This document shows positions 15,422 through 24,195 of a stretch of DNA of 53,729 nt, piece after piece. The stretch is from positions 1-53,729 of the forward strand of contig JAGACA010000015.1 of NCBI GenBank assembly GCA_017614315.1, read 5' to 3'. Both the position numbers and the translations under genes were made by a program. Position 1 is the stretch's first letter. Every line of letters starts with the position of its first letter. Source of the stretch: Clostridia bacterium. Lineage in GTDB: Bacteria; Bacillota; Clostridia; Christensenellales; CAG-138. Under the pieces are notes generated by a model, which ran no database searches, had not been told where the DNA came from, and saw only the letters and a list, made by a program, of their open reading frames with translations.

Positions 15422-18400
15422 ATGAAAAAGAGCTCTCTGATCGGCGAAAGGCGGCTGACGCCCTATCTCACCGCGCTTGGTATGTGGGCGCTTGCGTTCG
15501 GATGCAGCGTGGGACAGGGCGCTTTCGTTATGCCGGGAACGACGTTCCTGCCGATCGCCGGCCCCATAGGCACTGCGATAGGCATCGCTCTCGGCGCGGC
15601 AGTCATGCTTGTACTCGCCAAAAACTATCATCTTCTGATGAACAGGTACCCCGACAGCGGCGGTACTTACACCTATACAAAGAAATGCTTCGGTTTCGAT
15701 CACGGCTTTTTGAGCGCGTGGTTCCTGATCCTGACGTATATCGCCATACTCTGGGCAAACGCCACGGCTCTGCCAATAGTCGCGAGAACGCTCTTCGGGA
15801 GCGCGTTCCAGTTCGGCTTCCATTATGAGATAGCCGGATTCCATATATATCTGGGCGAGATCCTTCTCGCGGTGCTCGCGCTCGCGCTCGCGGCGTTCCT
15901 GTGCCTGAGGCGTTCACTCGCCGCGGGCGTGCAGATACTGATGGGCGTGTTCCTCGCGGCTGCGGCCGTATTCGTTCTCGTCGTCGCGATAATAAAGCGC
16001 GATCCCTCAGTGCCGCTCTTCGAACCGGCTTTCGGCGGATCGGGCGTCGCCGCTAACGGGACGCTGACTATACTTGCCCTCGCGCCGTGGGCTTATGCCG
16101 GATTCGAGTCGGTATCCCATTCCGCGGCGGAGGCGAGGTTCCCGCTTAAGAAGACGTTCCGCGTGCTCGCGCTTTCGATACTCGTTTCGGCGATCGCCTA
16201 TATCGCGCTCGCGCTCCTCGCGTCGGTATCCGTCCCCGCAGGGCTCAAGAACTGGACCGAATACGTCGCGAATCTCGGCAATTATTCCGGCGTCGAAGGT
16301 CAGCCCACGTTCTTCGCAGCGAGAGCCGCTCTCGGCGGTACGGGCTCCGCGATAATCGGCGTCGCGGCGCTGTTCGGGATATTTACCGGGCTCATAGGCA
16401 ATTACATCGCTCTCAGCCGCCTGATCCGCTCCCTTTCGGAGGACAGGATGCTGCCCATGTGGATCGGCAGGCTCGACAGGAACAACGTCCCCCGGCGCGC
16501 GATACTGATCGTGCTCGCGATATCGGTGATACTGCCCTTCTTCGGGCGCACCGCAATAAGCTGGATCGTCGACGTGACGACCGTCGGCGCGACGATCGCC
16601 TACGCGTTCTGCTCAGCGGCCGCCTTGAAGACCGCAAGGCAGGAGAAATCGAAGTCCGGCGTCGTGTTCGGCGCGGTAGGGCTTGCTGTTTCGGTGTTCT
16701 TCGCGCTGGCGTTCCTTATCCCGAACCTCATTTCGGTAAAGACGCTCGCGACGGAATCCTATCTGATACTCGCCGCGTGGGGTCTCCTGGGCTTCATCGT
16801 GTTCCTCTGCCTTTTGAAAAACGACAAGCAGCGCAGGATCGGGCGTTCGAACGTCGCGCTTATCGTACTTCTCGGCGTCATTATATTCACGTCCACCGTC
16901 TGGATGCGACAGGCTTCCGATCTTGCGATCGAAAGATCCGTGACGCCTATCGAGACCTATTATACCGAAAAGCTGCAGGAGGCGGGCGTCGACACGGTAT
17001 CCGGCGCAACGAAGTCCGCGGACACTTATCTCCGCGGGGTATTGAGCGAGACCAACCTCTCGCTCGTCGCAGCGACCGGCATACAGGTCTCCCTCATCTG
17101 TCTTACGCTTATCGTGCTGTTTGTGATCTACTCCACGATACAGAAGCGCGAAAAGCAGATCGAGGTCGAGAAGGCTCTCGCGGAGGAGTCGAGCAAAGCC
17201 AAGACCAGCTTCCTTTCCAATATGAGCCATGAGATCAGGACGCCGATGAACGCTATTATCGGCCTTGACAGCATCGCTCTGCGCGATCCCGATATCTCGC
17301 CCAAAACGCGCGATCACCTTGAAAAGATCGGCGCGAGCGCGAAGCACCTTCTTGGCCTCATAAACGACATACTCGACATGAGCCGCATCGAGTCCGGACG
17401 CATGGCGCTCAAAGACGAGGAGTTCTCGTTCCGCGAGATAATCGACCAGGTCAACATAATAATCGGCGGTCAGTGCGCCGATAAGGGTCTGAATTACGAA
17501 TGCAACCTGTTCGGCGGAGTAAAGGATTACTACGTCGGCGATGGCATGAAGCTGAAGCAGGTGCTTATCAATATCCTCGGCAACTCGGTGAAGTTCACAG
17601 AGGCTCCCGGCTCCGTCATTCTGAACGCGGAGCAGCTTGAAGAGGAAGACGGGGTATGCCGCATGCGCTTCACGATGAAGGACACCGGCATAGGCATGGA
17701 CGAGGCGTTCATTCCCAAACTTTTCGAGGCGTTCTCGCAGGAGGACGCGACGTCGACCAACCGCTACGGCGGAAGCGGTCTCGGCATGGCGATAACCAAG
17801 AGCTTCGTCGAGATGATGCACGGCGATATCGCGGTCGAAAGCCGCAAGGGCGTCGGCTCGATTTTCCGCGTGACCGTCGAGCTCAAGGCCTCCGACCGCA
17901 GCGTAAGCGATGAGCACGGCATAAAGCTTCCCGATGGGCTCCGCGTGATCGTCGTCGACGACGACAGGATCGCGTGCGAGCACGCCGAGCTGGTGCTCAG
18001 ATCGCTCGGCGCGGAGGTGAAATCGTTCGTATCGCCGACGGAAGCGCTGAAGGCCGTTAAGGCCGCGTACGATCGGGGCGAGCCTTACAGGATCCTCCTC
18101 ACCGACTATAAGATGCCGGAGCTGAGCGGACGCGAGCTTTCGCGCGAGGTACGCCGGTTCGACGGCGGCTCCACTGCGATAATAATGCTGACCGGCTATA
18201 ACTGGGACATCATCGACGAGGAGACCCGGAAGGACGGCGTCGACTTCATACTGGCGAAGCCGCTCTTTACCGACAGTCTGCTCCGTGCGATATGCTCCGT
18301 GCTCGACAACAAGGGCGGCGCGGAAGAAGCTCCCGAAGTCGAAGAGCCCGCCGAAAACCCGCTTGCGGGGCACAGGATACTCATGGCGGAGGACGTCGAC

Positions 18401-18754
18401 GCCAACGCCGAGATCTTGGGCGATCTGCTTGACCTTGAGGGGATCGAGTCGGAGCGCGCTGAGAACGGCAGGATCGCCGTCGATATGTTCGCATCCAATC
18501 CCCCAGGGCATTACGACGCTATACTGATGGACGTCAGGATGCCCGTTATGGACGGCCTTTCCGCCACGCGCGAGATAAGGGCGCTGGATCGCGGGGACGC
18601 GAAGACGATTCCCATTATCGCCATGACCGCCAACGTATTCGACGAAGACGTCGAGCGCTCGCTCGAGGCGGGCATGAACGAACACCTGTCGAAGCCCATC
18701 GAGCCCGACATACTGTTCGCGAAGCTCGCGGAGCTCATCACGAAGCGGAGCTGA
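15422..18754 (+). CDS. APC-superfamily permease fused to a hybrid histidine kinase with two receivers
   Basis: 1110 aa. Residues about 1-470 form an amino-acid-permease-like unit of about 12 membrane helices: GMWALAFGCSVGQGAFVMPG (the unwound first helix motif of APC carriers), YPDSGGTYTYTKKCFG, and APWAYAGFESVSHSAAE. Two more helices (about 480-496 and 551-573) enclose an outside loop of about 55 residues that contains DTVSGATKSA (524-533). HisKA follows (MSHEIRTPMN, His603), HATPase (DTGIGMD, YGGSGLGMAITKSF), receiver 1 (DDD 846-848, acceptor Asp895) and receiver 2 (acceptor Asp1037, LSKPIE). The carrier part probably acts as the sensor for an amino acid or amine. The arrangement recalls CbrA, where a sodium/solute-symporter-like domain is fused to a kinase, but with a different transporter family. 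Last gene of the operon. Confidence 0.93.
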   Translation: MKKSSLIGERRLTPYLTALGMWALAFGCSVGQGAFVMPGTTFLPIAGPIGTAIGIALGAAVMLVLAKNYHLLMNRYPDSGGTYTYTKKCFGFDHGFLSAWFLILTYIAILWANATALPIVARTLFGSAFQFGFHYEIAGFHIYLGEILLAVLALALAAFLCLRRSLAAGVQILMGVFLAAAAVFVLVVAIIKRDPSVPLFEPAFGGSGVAANGTLTILALAPWAYAGFESVSHSAAEARFPLKKTFRVLALSILVSAIAYIALALLASVSVPAGLKNWTEYVANLGNYSGVEGQPTFFAARAALGGTGSAIIGVAALFGIFTGLIGNYIALSRLIRSLSEDRMLPMWIGRLDRNNVPRRAILIVLAISVILPFFGRTAISWIVDVTTVGATIAYAFCSAAALKTARQEKSKSGVVFGAVGLAVSVFFALAFLIPNLISVKTLATESYLILAAWGLLGFIVFLCLLKNDKQRRIGRSNVALIVLLGVIIFTSTVWMRQASDLAIERSVTPIETYYTEKLQEAGVDTVSGATKSADTYLRGVLSETNLSLVAATGIQVSLICLTLIVLFVIYSTIQKREKQIEVEKALAEESSKAKTSFLSNMSHEIRTPMNAIIGLDSIALRDPDISPKTRDHLEKIGASAKHLLGLINDILDMSRIESGRMALKDEEFSFREIIDQVNIIIGGQCADKGLNYECNLFGGVKDYYVGDGMKLKQVLINILGNSVKFTEAPGSVILNAEQLEEEDGVCRMRFTMKDTGIGMDEAFIPKLFEAFSQEDATSTNRYGGSGLGMAITKSFVEMMHGDIAVESRKGVGSIFRVTVELKASDRSVSDEHGIKLPDGLRVIVVDDDRIACEHAELVLRSLGAEVKSFVSPTEALKAVKAAYDRGEPYRILLTDYKMPELSGRELSREVRRFDGGSTAIIMLTGYNWDIIDEETRKDGVDFILAKPLFTDSLLRAICSVLDNKGGAEEAPEVEEPAENPLAGHRILMAEDVDANAEILGDLLDLEGIESERAENGRIAVDMFASNPPGHYDAILMDVRMPVMDGLSATREIRALDRGDAKTIPIIAMTANVFDEDVERSLEAGMNEHLSKPIEPDILFAKLAELITKRS

Positions 18755-18767
18755 AAAGGCGACGATC

Positions 18768-18800
18768 AAAATACGGTCGTATTATACGACCGTATTTTTT
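18768..18800. terminator. Terminator of the phosphorelay operon (bidirectional)
   Basis: 14-bp stem AAAATACGGTCGTA / TACGACCGTATTTT with a 3-base loop, followed by TT. It lies between convergent genes and the A-rich left arm gives a T-run on the minus strand too. Confidence 0.9.
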
Positions 18801-18823
18801 GTTTCTGTTTATTGGGTTTTTCG

Positions 18824-19837
18824 TTACTTGGAGAAATTGGCGGAATAGATCTTTTCCGCCATCGCGGAAGACGCGAAGTCGACTATTATCCATCCGGAAA
18901 GCGCCGTATCCGATCCGAGGAAGCGTGCGTTCAGCGTCCTTGCGTGCTGATAGGGATGGCCGAATTTCGCCGTGCCGTTCGTGGAAAGGAAGTTCAGGAA
19001 CACGTTTTCGCCGTCCGCCCTGCCCTCGGAAAAGGCTCGGGTAAACGCCGTCCACTTGTCCTCCGTGCCGTATTTGAAGCGATCCTGCACCCAGAGGGTA
19101 TAGCTTCCGTTATTCGTCTCAACGGTATTGACCGCAGTCATTTCGCGGTTGCTCTGATCGACCCAGCTGAACTGTATCCCGCTGTAATCGGCGCCCGCTT
19201 CGTTGTCCCAGCGGCGCATGAGCACGAGCCTGCCCCTTGCCTCGCCGACGGTCGGTATGCTGTCTGTCAAAAGCCAGCGCTCGGGTGCCTTTTCGATGAG
19301 CGCGTCGAGGAGACCGCTTATGATCTTGATCGATTCGTCGCCGTGATCCTTCTTTACCGCGAACACCACGAACTCGGACGGATGCGCCTCGAGGAAAGCA
19401 TAACAGTCCTCGAGAACCGCGTCGAGGTACAGAGGCTTCGACCACGGAGCGGCAGTCTCTTTGCAGTCGACGAAGCCGTGTACGAGCTTGAGCCTTTCGC
19501 CGTCGGCCGCGATGCGGACGTCGAGATAGCGAAAGCCGGCGTTCAGCTGATCGCCTATGGAGAGCGCCTGACATTTCGAGAAGAAGGCGAGGCGCACCTC
19601 CGACGCGGCGCTGTCATGGGTGCCGGGGAGTATCGCTTCGCTTATCGGCAGGCTGTCGTCGAGCCCGCGCATCCAGTCCGCGGAGCCCTCCTTAAGCGTC
19701 TTGTCGACGGTCTCGAACGCGGGTATCGCGATCATGAGCACCGCGTAAGCGACGGCGAGCGCGGCGATCAATACCGCTATCACGCGGAGCGCCGATCCGA
19801 GCGGCGAGCGTCTTCTTCTTTTTATGTTCATTGCCAT
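18824..19837 (-). CDS. Membrane-anchored PI-PLC-like phosphodiesterase (PLC X-domain)
   Basis: 337 aa. Basic N-terminus, one transmembrane helix or uncleaved signal (about 15-38), then an outside catalytic domain. LPGTHDSA (His74, Asp75) and YLDVRIAADG (Asp106, Arg108) with LVHGFVD (His120) match the two-histidine active site of bacterial phosphatidylinositol-specific phospholipase C. Later motifs (FVVFAVKKDHGDES, RGRLVLMRRWD) also fit the family. It probably acts on a phosphoinositide or related glycerophosphodiester outside the cell. Start ATG 19837 has GGAGGACGGAG upstream. Not in an obvious operon. Confidence 0.85.
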   Translation of the reverse strand: MAMNIKRRRRSPLGSALRVIAVLIAALAVAYAVLMIAIPAFETVDKTLKEGSADWMRGLDDSLPISEAILPGTHDSAASEVRLAFFSKCQALSIGDQLNAGFRYLDVRIAADGERLKLVHGFVDCKETAAPWSKPLYLDAVLEDCYAFLEAHPSEFVVFAVKKDHGDESIKIISGLLDALIEKAPERWLLTDSIPTVGEARGRLVLMRRWDNEAGADYSGIQFSWVDQSNREMTAVNTVETNNGSYTLWVQDRFKYGTEDKWTAFTRAFSEGRADGENVFLNFLSTNGTAKFGHPYQHARTLNARFLGSDTALSGWIIVDFASSAMAEKIYSANFSK

Positions 19838-19921
19838 CTCCGTCCTCCGTTCATGGGGATTTTTGTCACAAATATGTTATACCATCCCGCGCGTTTTTTC
19901 AAGAGCAAAAGACGGGCGATC

Positions 19922-20440
19922 TCATCCGCCCGTCCAGTATTTCATACCCCAGTTTTCAAGATCCCACTCCTCTGAATAGGCGTTGCATTCGTAATCGATG
20001 TAATATAGCTTTCCGTCCCGCGGGACGAAGTTTGTGGGATAATAGTCGATATTGAGCCCCGCCGCCTTCGCCTTTTCGGCCATAAGCCTGAGCTCTGCGA
20101 TCAGACCTTCGGCGGAAGCGCCCTTTTTGATGAGCTCAGCGGCGGTATCGCCTTTTATGTATTCCTTAAGTATGCGCTCGTTTCCCGTGTCCGCGTCGAT
20201 GAGTTTGGGGATCAGTATCCCGGCCGCGAGGAGCCTCGTCCGGTCACAGAGCTCCGTCTCGAGCTTGTTGCCGAAGCTGTAATAATCGCAGGGCTCGTGG
20301 TGGATCTGCTTGATGACATACTCCGTTTCCCCATCCGTTACGAGATACGAATATCCGCCCTTTCCCTTGCCGAGAAGGCGGATAACGCGGTATTCGATCC
20401 CGTTCACGGTCATGGTATCCGGCATGCTCTCCCCCGTCAT
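19922..20440 (-). CDS. Small protein-kinase-like protein
   Basis: 172 aa from the ATG at 20440. It carries a reduced kinase fold: glycine loop LLGKGKGGYSYLV (residues 23-34), a lysine in YVIKQ (Lys44), a catalytic-loop-like NIDYYPTNF (Asp132, Asn137) and a metal-binding IDYE (Asp149) in place of DFG. It resembles short YrzF/RIO-like kinases rather than full Hanks-type kinases. The start overlaps the GNAT stop by 4 bases (ATGA); the ATG at 20425 with GGGGGAG upstream is an alternative. Could phosphorylate a protein or a small molecule; the sequence does not decide. Confidence 0.75.
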   Translation of the reverse strand: MTGESMPDTMTVNGIEYRVIRLLGKGKGGYSYLVTDGETEYVIKQIHHEPCDYYSFGNKLETELCDRTRLLAAGILIPKLIDADTGNERILKEYIKGDTAAELIKKGASAEGLIAELRLMAEKAKAAGLNIDYYPTNFVPRDGKLYYIDYECNAYSEEWDLENWGMKYWTGG

Positions 20441-20874
20441 ACGGTGAAATCCGTCCATTCGACGTGATCGAACTTCATTACCTCGTTCGTCCTGACCATG
20501 CCTATGCTTTCATAGAACGGCACGGCCTTGTCGTTCGCAATGAGATATACGGCGATATCCTTTTCGCCGCCCGCGAGAGAAAGGGCTTCGGCCATAAGCC
20601 GTCTGCCTATCCCCCGCCTCGTGTAAGCCCTGTCGACGCCGAGGTCGGTCACGTAGAGCCAGTAGGCAAAGTCGGTGAGCCCCAGGAGCGCGCCGACGAG
20701 GAGGCCGTCTTCGTTCCTTGCGGCAAGGCTTATCGACGCATTCTCGAGAAGCCTTTCGATCCTTTCATGGAATCGCTCCTTCGGATACTGCGAACCGAGG
20801 TCGGTACGCTTGAGAAAGCCGACGTATTCCTCGGAGAAAAGCCGCTCGCTTTTTATCGTGATCCCGTTTTCCAT
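20437..20874 (-). CDS. GNAT family N-acetyltransferase
   Basis: 145 aa. The acetyl-CoA-binding pattern is clear: LYVTDLGVDRAYTRRGIGRRLMAEAL (R-R-G-I-G-R) followed by ANDKAVPFYESIGM (N-x-x-A-x-x-F-Y). The ATG at 20874 has AAGGA at 8 bases; the TTG at 20907 is rejected. Translationally coupled to the kinase-like gene, so the two may modify the same target. Substrate unknown. Confidence 0.88.
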   Translation of the reverse strand: MENGITIKSERLFSEEYVGFLKRTDLGSQYPKERFHERIERLLENASISLAARNEDGLLVGALLGLTDFAYWLYVTDLGVDRAYTRRGIGRRLMAEALSLAGGEKDIAVYLIANDKAVPFYESIGMVRTNEVMKFDHVEWTDFTV

Positions 20875-20967
20875 AGCGCCGTCCTTTCCGATATGGCCTA
20901 TCGTCAAAGCATGGCGCGGAAGGGTCCCGCGTCATGCATTTTGTTTATTATTCGCACCCGACATGTC

Positions 20968-23874
20968 TCATCTGCCGGCCTTTTTGCCGAGTATGGTCTT
21001 TTCGAATTCCGCTGCAGGAAGCGGACGCGAGAAGTAATAGCCCTGCACGATATCGCAGCCTGCTTCCTTGAGGAGCTTGAGCTGTATCTCGGTCTCGACG
21101 CCCTCCGCGACGACGAGCACCTTAAGGTTCTTCGCGATGTCGAGTATCAGCTTGACGAGGCGGAGATCCTTCTCGTTCCGGTCGATGTTCCTTATGAATC
21201 CGATGTCCATCTTAAGAACGTCGATGGGCATGGACGAGAGCATGTTGAGGGAGGAATAACCCGTGCCGAAGTCGTCCATCTCGATCTCGTAGCCCTTCTC
21301 CCTCAGCTCGCCGATTATTCGGATGAGATGATCGGCGTTTTCGGTATAGGCGGACTCGGTGACCTCAAGCTTGATGTCGCGCCTTTCGAGACCGTATTTA
21401 TTAATGAGCGCGTCCATAGTCCTCAGGAGGTCGGGATCGAACACGTCCACCCTCGAAAGGTTGACGGACACGGGGAGCGTATACCCGAGCATATCGCGCC
21501 ACGCGGCGACCTGCTTAGCGGCCTCCTCGCGGACGTATTTATCGAGCGTGCTGATCTGTCCGCTGTCTTCGAGCAGTGAAATGAAGTCGGGAGGATTGAT
21601 CATGCCGAGCTCGGGATGGTTCCAGCGTATCAGCGCCTCGGCGCTCTCAAGCGTCGGATGTTCGGTCTTTATATTGTATTTGGGCTGATAATAGACCTCG
21701 AGCTCATGCTCGCCGAGGGCGCGCATGAGGTCGTTCCTCAGGCGGCTGTTGAGCTCCTCGCGGTTCTTCAGCTCCTCGTCGTAGACCATCAGGTGCTTTT
21801 TGAAATCACCTCGTACCAGATCGCACGCCATCCATGCGCGCTCGAACATCTGATCGGGCAGCATGCCCTTCTGCCACGGCATTACGCCCATGCGGAGTAT
21901 GATCTCGGAATTCTTCGAGACCTCGTTCATGCGATCCTGGAAGCGATCAAGGAGCTTATCGTAATCGTCGCGGTGAGCGCAGTAGATATCGAAGTGATCG
22001 CCCTCCATGCGTCCCGCGATGCCGTCCGCGTCCTTTAAGAAAACCCTTATCTCCTCGCCGAGCGCGCGTATCACGTCGTCGCCGAAGCTTCGTCCGTTAA
22101 GGGTATTCAGCATGTGCAGTTTTTCGACGTTCAGGACTATCGCGTCCATCTTTTTGGACGGATTCTCCTTAAACATCCTGTGCGCGTACAGTATGAAGAA
22201 CCCGCGGGTGTAAAGAGCGGTAAGGTTGTCGTGCTCCGTTTCGGAGATGATCTGCATGCCCTCGTTCGCCTTTATGATGGAGCGGAAGTTCAAAATTATG
22301 AGCAGGAGTATAAGTATGATTATCGCTGCGGCGACGCCTATGAACGCGGCAAGGTTGTCGTGCAGGAAATCGCCGAAGGTGACGCGGTCGTCGAGGAAGG
22401 TGCTGCCGGTAAGCGATGCGTTGACGAGCGCGCTGGGGATCTGGCGGTTGATCTTGTTGAGTATCGAATAGAGCTCGTCGTTCTCCCTGCTTACCGCGAA
22501 CGAAAGATCCATCGCGTGTCCCGTCGTGAGGTTCGAGAGCTTCAGTCTGTCGCAGATATCACTTATTCGGTTAAGGCGGTAATTGCTGGTCAGCGTGCAG
22601 TCCGCCTCTCCGTTCGCCACCGCCTTGAAGCAGGCGTCGGTATTCTTGAAATACCTGATCGACCAATCGGGGAAGAAATCCTTTACAAAGGTGGTGTGAT
22701 TGCGGTGCCCCTCCACGATGGCTACGGTCATAGGCTCGTCCGGTGAGATGCCGCGCTGATCCGAGCTCCTTACGGAGGCGTAGACCTCGGTGCTGATCAG
22801 GGTGTCGGTTATTATGACTCCGAGCTTTTCGCCGTCATACGACGCGATATTCACCGGGAAAAGGACGTCGATCTCGCCCGTACGCAGGGCGTTCAATGCG
22901 TTGTCCATCGTATCGAACCCCTGCGTTTCGAAGGTGAGCTTCGCGTTCTTCTCGCAGTTCTCCGCATATTTGAGATAATCGGTGAGCGCGCCGATAAGTT
23001 CGTTGGTGGACTCGTCCTCGGCGCAGAAGGGCAGGAAGTCGTTGCGGTAGCCGACGCGGATGGCGCCGTGGCCGTTCAGCCATTCTTTCTCGTCCGGAGT
23101 AAGAAAATTGCTGACGCCGCGCGTCTGCAGGTATTTTTCGGCGAGCTGTTCGTTGAAGTTGCGGTTGTTTTCGAATATGCGGTTCATGGCGCCGTCCAGA
23201 TCCCGCTTGAGATCCGGGCGGTTCTTGTTGATGCCGAAATAGGAATACGCGGAACCTATCTTGCAGACGGAAAGAACGTCCGCGGTCGCTCCGTATGCGT
23301 CGAGGGTGACAAGCACGTCGATCTCGCCGCGCGCAAGCATCTCGAGGAGCTCGGGGGACTTGCCGGAAAGCTCCACGATCTCGGGAGTTACGCTATGAGT
23401 CTTCGCCCACTCGATGAGGAGCTCTTCCTGTATGCTGTTCTTGTTGACGCCGACCTTTTTGCCGTTGAAGGTGGTGAAATCGTCGGGGCTTATCTCGCTG
23501 TTGGTGGGTGAAATGAAGGCGTGGTAGTCTTCCGAGCCCATCTCCTCGGCGGAGTAAAGTATGAGCTCGGCGCGCGCCTCGGTATAGGAAACGTCGCTCA
23601 GGATATCGATCTGGCCGGCAACGAGCATTTCGAAAAGCTCCGACCAGCTCCCCTCTACGTATTCGTAGATCCAGCCGGTGTACGTGGCTATGCGCTGCTG
23701 ATACTCATAGCCGTAGCCGGAGCGTCTGCCGTACTGATCCGTGCGGTGATACGCGGATTCGTACCAGCCGACGCGGACGACCTTCCTTTCCGCCGCCGAC
23801 GCCTTTTGGACAAGCGGCGCCGCAGCCGTCAGAAGAAGCAGCGTCAGAAGAAGGATCGAAATGAGCTTTTTCAT
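20968..23874 (-). CDS. Double solute-binding-domain / degenerate GGDEF / EAL sensor phosphodiesterase
   Basis: 968 aa. Signal peptide (about 1-27, cleaved near QKASAAE), two tandem family-3-like solute-binding domains outside (about 28-250 and 265-495; the first starts [10 protein letters not shown], the second [14 protein letters not shown]), one transmembrane helix (about 507-529), then a cytoplasmic GGDEF-like domain with the signature changed to RMEGDHF, and an intact EAL domain ([11 protein letters not shown] near 745, [44 protein letters not shown]). It should break down cyclic-di-GMP in response to an amino-acid-like ligand. ATG at 23874 has GAGGA upstream; the longer frame to 23940 is rejected. 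Paralogous to the output protein at 13317. Confidence 0.93.
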   Translation of the reverse strand: MKKLISILLLTLLLLTAAAPLVQKASAAERKVVRVGWYESAYHRTDQYGRRSGYGYEYQQRIATYTGWIYEYVEGSWSELFEMLVAGQIDILSDVSYTEARAELILYSAEEMGSEDYHAFISPTNSEISPDDFTTFNGKKVGVNKNSIQEELLIEWAKTHSVTPEIVELSGKSPELLEMLARGEIDVLVTLDAYGATADVLSVCKIGSAYSYFGINKNRPDLKRDLDGAMNRIFENNRNFNEQLAEKYLQTRGVSNFLTPDEKEWLNGHGAIRVGYRNDFLPFCAEDESTNELIGALTDYLKYAENCEKNAKLTFETQGFDTMDNALNALRTGEIDVLFPVNIASYDGEKLGVIITDTLISTEVYASVRSSDQRGISPDEPMTVAIVEGHRNHTTFVKDFFPDWSIRYFKNTDACFKAVANGEADCTLTSNYRLNRISDICDRLKLSNLTTGHAMDLSFAVSRENDELYSILNKINRQIPSALVNASLTGSTFLDDRVTFGDFLHDNLAAFIGVAAAIIILILLLIILNFRSIIKANEGMQIISETEHDNLTALYTRGFFILYAHRMFKENPSKKMDAIVLNVEKLHMLNTLNGRSFGDDVIRALGEEIRVFLKDADGIAGRMEGDHFDIYCAHRDDYDKLLDRFQDRMNEVSKNSEIILRMGVMPWQKGMLPDQMFERAWMACDLVRGDFKKHLMVYDEELKNREELNSRLRNDLMRALGEHELEVYYQPKYNIKTEHPTLESAEALIRWNHPELGMINPPDFISLLEDSGQISTLDKYVREEAAKQVAAWRDMLGYTLPVSVNLSRVDVFDPDLLRTMDALINKYGLERRDIKLEVTESAYTENADHLIRIIGELREKGYEIEMDDFGTGYSSLNMLSSMPIDVLKMDIGFIRNIDRNEKDLRLVKLILDIAKNLKVLVVAEGVETEIQLKLLKEAGCDIVQGYYFSRPLPAAEFEKTILGKKAGR

Positions 23875-24195
23875 AATAACCGTCCTCTTTCCCGACAACA
23901 GATCATTGAAGAACCGTGCTTCGGGCATAGTTATACCCATACATAAAGATTATATCATATAATCTTCGTCAATTCCATAGTTTTACATAAATTTTTTATA
24001 TTGGTAATAGTTCCCCCCATTCCGCCTGCCGCGGAGAAAAAAAAGATTGGAAATTTCGGTCGAATTGTGATATTATATTTGGGTTAGAGCATACATGGCT
24101 CATGTCCCGGTCAAAACGCCGGTCGGCATATGTCTGTTCCATTATTATGAGCGTTTCCCGCACAAGGCGCTTCTGCCGCCGGGAAGAGGTCGAAA
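23875..24195. promoter_or_regulatory. Divergent control region between the EAL and GGDEF genes
   Basis: AT-rich region of about 320 bases. It holds a perfect palindrome at 23946-23966 and, for the plus-strand gene, a promoter with -35 TTGGAA (24047-24052), 18-base spacer and -10 TATTAT (24071-24076). The plus-strand leader of about 110 bases has GC-rich self-complementary stretches, but I do not recognise a cyclic-di-GMP riboswitch in it. Confidence 0.6.
23946..23966. repeat. Perfect 21-base palindrome, operator-like
   Basis: 10-bp arms AAGATTATAT and ATATAATCTT around a central C. It includes a TATAAT on the minus strand and lies about 75 bases before the EAL gene start, with TTGACG just upstream on that strand (but with only 12 bases to TATAAT). 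It looks like a binding site for a dimeric regulator over the promoter of the EAL gene. Confidence 0.6.

Noticed and set aside
16613-18769. 718-residue minus-strand open frame opposite the permease-kinase gene
   Set aside because: It is the antisense shadow of a GC-rich gene; no domain, poor start and the plus-strand protein is clearly real.
24077-24195. Possible cyclic-di-GMP riboswitch before the GGDEF gene
   Set aside because: I looked for the conserved GEMM-type pieces in order and did not find them; only general GC-rich pairing is visible.
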